A stretch of DNA of 33,374 nt from Desulfobacterales bacterium. GTDB lineage: Bacteria; Desulfobacterota; Desulfobacteria; Desulfobacterales; JAAELO01. The stretch lies in NCBI GenBank assembly GCA_024226555.1, contig JAAELO010000621.1, forward strand, positions 1-33,374, given 5' to 3'. Made by a program: the position numbers and the translations under genes. The notes under the pieces are model-generated. The model was not told the origin of the DNA and searched no databases. It saw nothing but the letters and a program-made list of their open reading frames with translations. Below are positions 32,911 to 33,374 of this stretch, one piece after another (the first letter of the stretch is position 1; the number at the start of each line of letters is the position of its first letter).

Positions 32911-32955
32911 AATTTTCCTTATATTTAAGTTATTTTTCAATAATTGTTATTTCAA

Positions 32956-33001
32956 GTAGCTCTAATAATTATGATTTCAATCTAAATTATTAGAGGTTGC
33001 C
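32956..33001. repeat. MITE mini-copy (46 bp, TSD TTCAA)
   Basis: An internally deleted remnant (GTAGCTCTAATAATTATG ... TTATTAGAGGTTGCC) is flanked by TTCAA on both sides (32951-32955 and 33002-33006). This keeps the target duplication although the interior is gone. It begins 46 nt upstream of the gnnB start codon. Confidence 0.8.
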
Positions 33002-33232
33002 TTCAATTAAACCAGTTATGTTAACAAAGAAAAATCCTTTTATCAACTCCCTCTAAAATCAAAACTGATAAAATTTAACAGGATTGAATATATAATTAAT
33101 CTGTTTTTATTAAGCAGGGTTTAAGTATCAAGTAAATAATGTTATAATTATAGTTGCTTAAAGAGTTAATCAATAAAATTCAAATTATATCATTAAATTT
33201 TCAAAGTTAAACCGTTAATAAAAATTACAGGT

Positions 33233-33362
33233 GGGAACCTCTAATAACTGCCTTTTGATCGAACTACAGCGTTATTCAAAAAAAAGAACTGTAGTAAAAT
33301 CAGCTCGTTATTTTTTTCTCATCCTTGTATTTCAACAAAAATTCTAATTATTAGAGATTCCC
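33233..33362 (-). mobile_element. MITE copy 10 (short type)
   Basis: A 130-bp copy with right end at 33233 (GGGAACCTCTAATAACTG) and left end at 33362 (TTATTAGAGATTCCC). Flanks AGGT and TGAT do not match. Its interior (TTTGATCGAACTACAGCG) is close to the right part of the interrupted copy at 9650-10048. It is near the window end, so its gene context is unknown. Confidence 0.9.
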
Positions 33363-33374
33363 TGATATGACTAA

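Noticed and set aside
83-33362. CRISPR array
   Set aside because: The repeats are dispersed, differ in orientation, have target duplications and are not regularly spaced.
1-33374. tRNA and rRNA genes
   Set aside because: I saw no cloverleaf-like or rRNA-like sequence in any gap.

Overview
The window is AT-rich (roughly one third G+C by eye) DNA from a motile, Gram-negative, probably anaerobic bacterium. The evidence is a lipid A gene group, three methyl-accepting chemotaxis proteins, many c-di-GMP and two-component signalling genes, and a multiheme cytochrome/rhodanese sulfur-compound module under sigma-54 control. Together these fit Desulfobacterota (former Deltaproteobacteria) best. That placement is inference: no rRNA or other marker gene is present.

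Layout. (1) 252-1564: a periplasmic polysaccharide deacetylase and a small membrane protein. (2) 1918-7623: a leftward module of a heme-less cytochrome c-like protein, a triple-rhodanese lipoprotein, an octaheme tetrathionate-reductase-type cytochrome c and a cytochrome b. It faces a rightward sigma-54 activator with a cysteine-rich PAS domain. A -24/-12 promoter and a perfect 14-bp-arm palindrome lie between them at textbook positions. (3) 7734-12180: a lipoprotein, a six-TM chemoreceptor without HAMP, a methyltransferase and a patatin lipase. (4) 12569-20560: two more chemoreceptors flanking a leftward signalling operon (HDOD protein, hybrid histidine kinase, frameshifted small gene, response regulator, CheA-like remnant). 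(5) 20996-25320: a solute-binding protein, a cysteine-rich DUF2325 protein with a small Cys-tailed partner, a divergent HD-GYP phosphodiesterase, and an exported protein of unknown function. (6) about 25321-27560: an island that looks foreign, with a transposase stub and an alpha/beta-hydrolase lipoprotein carrying a beta-helix-like tail. (7) 28217-32910: lpxA, gnnA-like, lpxB and gnnB-like genes, predicting lipid A built on 2,3-diamino-glucose with amide-linked primary acyl chains.

The most striking structure is a family of short non-coding transposable elements (MITEs). About ten full-length copies and several relics begin GGGAACCTCTAATAA and end TTATTAGAGRTTCCC. They are 127-159 bp (one about 239 bp, one a 191-bp composite) and imperfectly palindromic across much of their length. 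Six copies have perfect 4-bp A/T target duplications (TAAT, TTAA, TTTA, TAAA, ATTA, TATA). One copy is nested inside another, and an uninterrupted relative of the target at 15060-15216 shows the empty site. At least six copies sit only 22-43 nt upstream of a start codon, so they form the 5' leader or promoter region of those genes. No transposase with matching ends is in the window.
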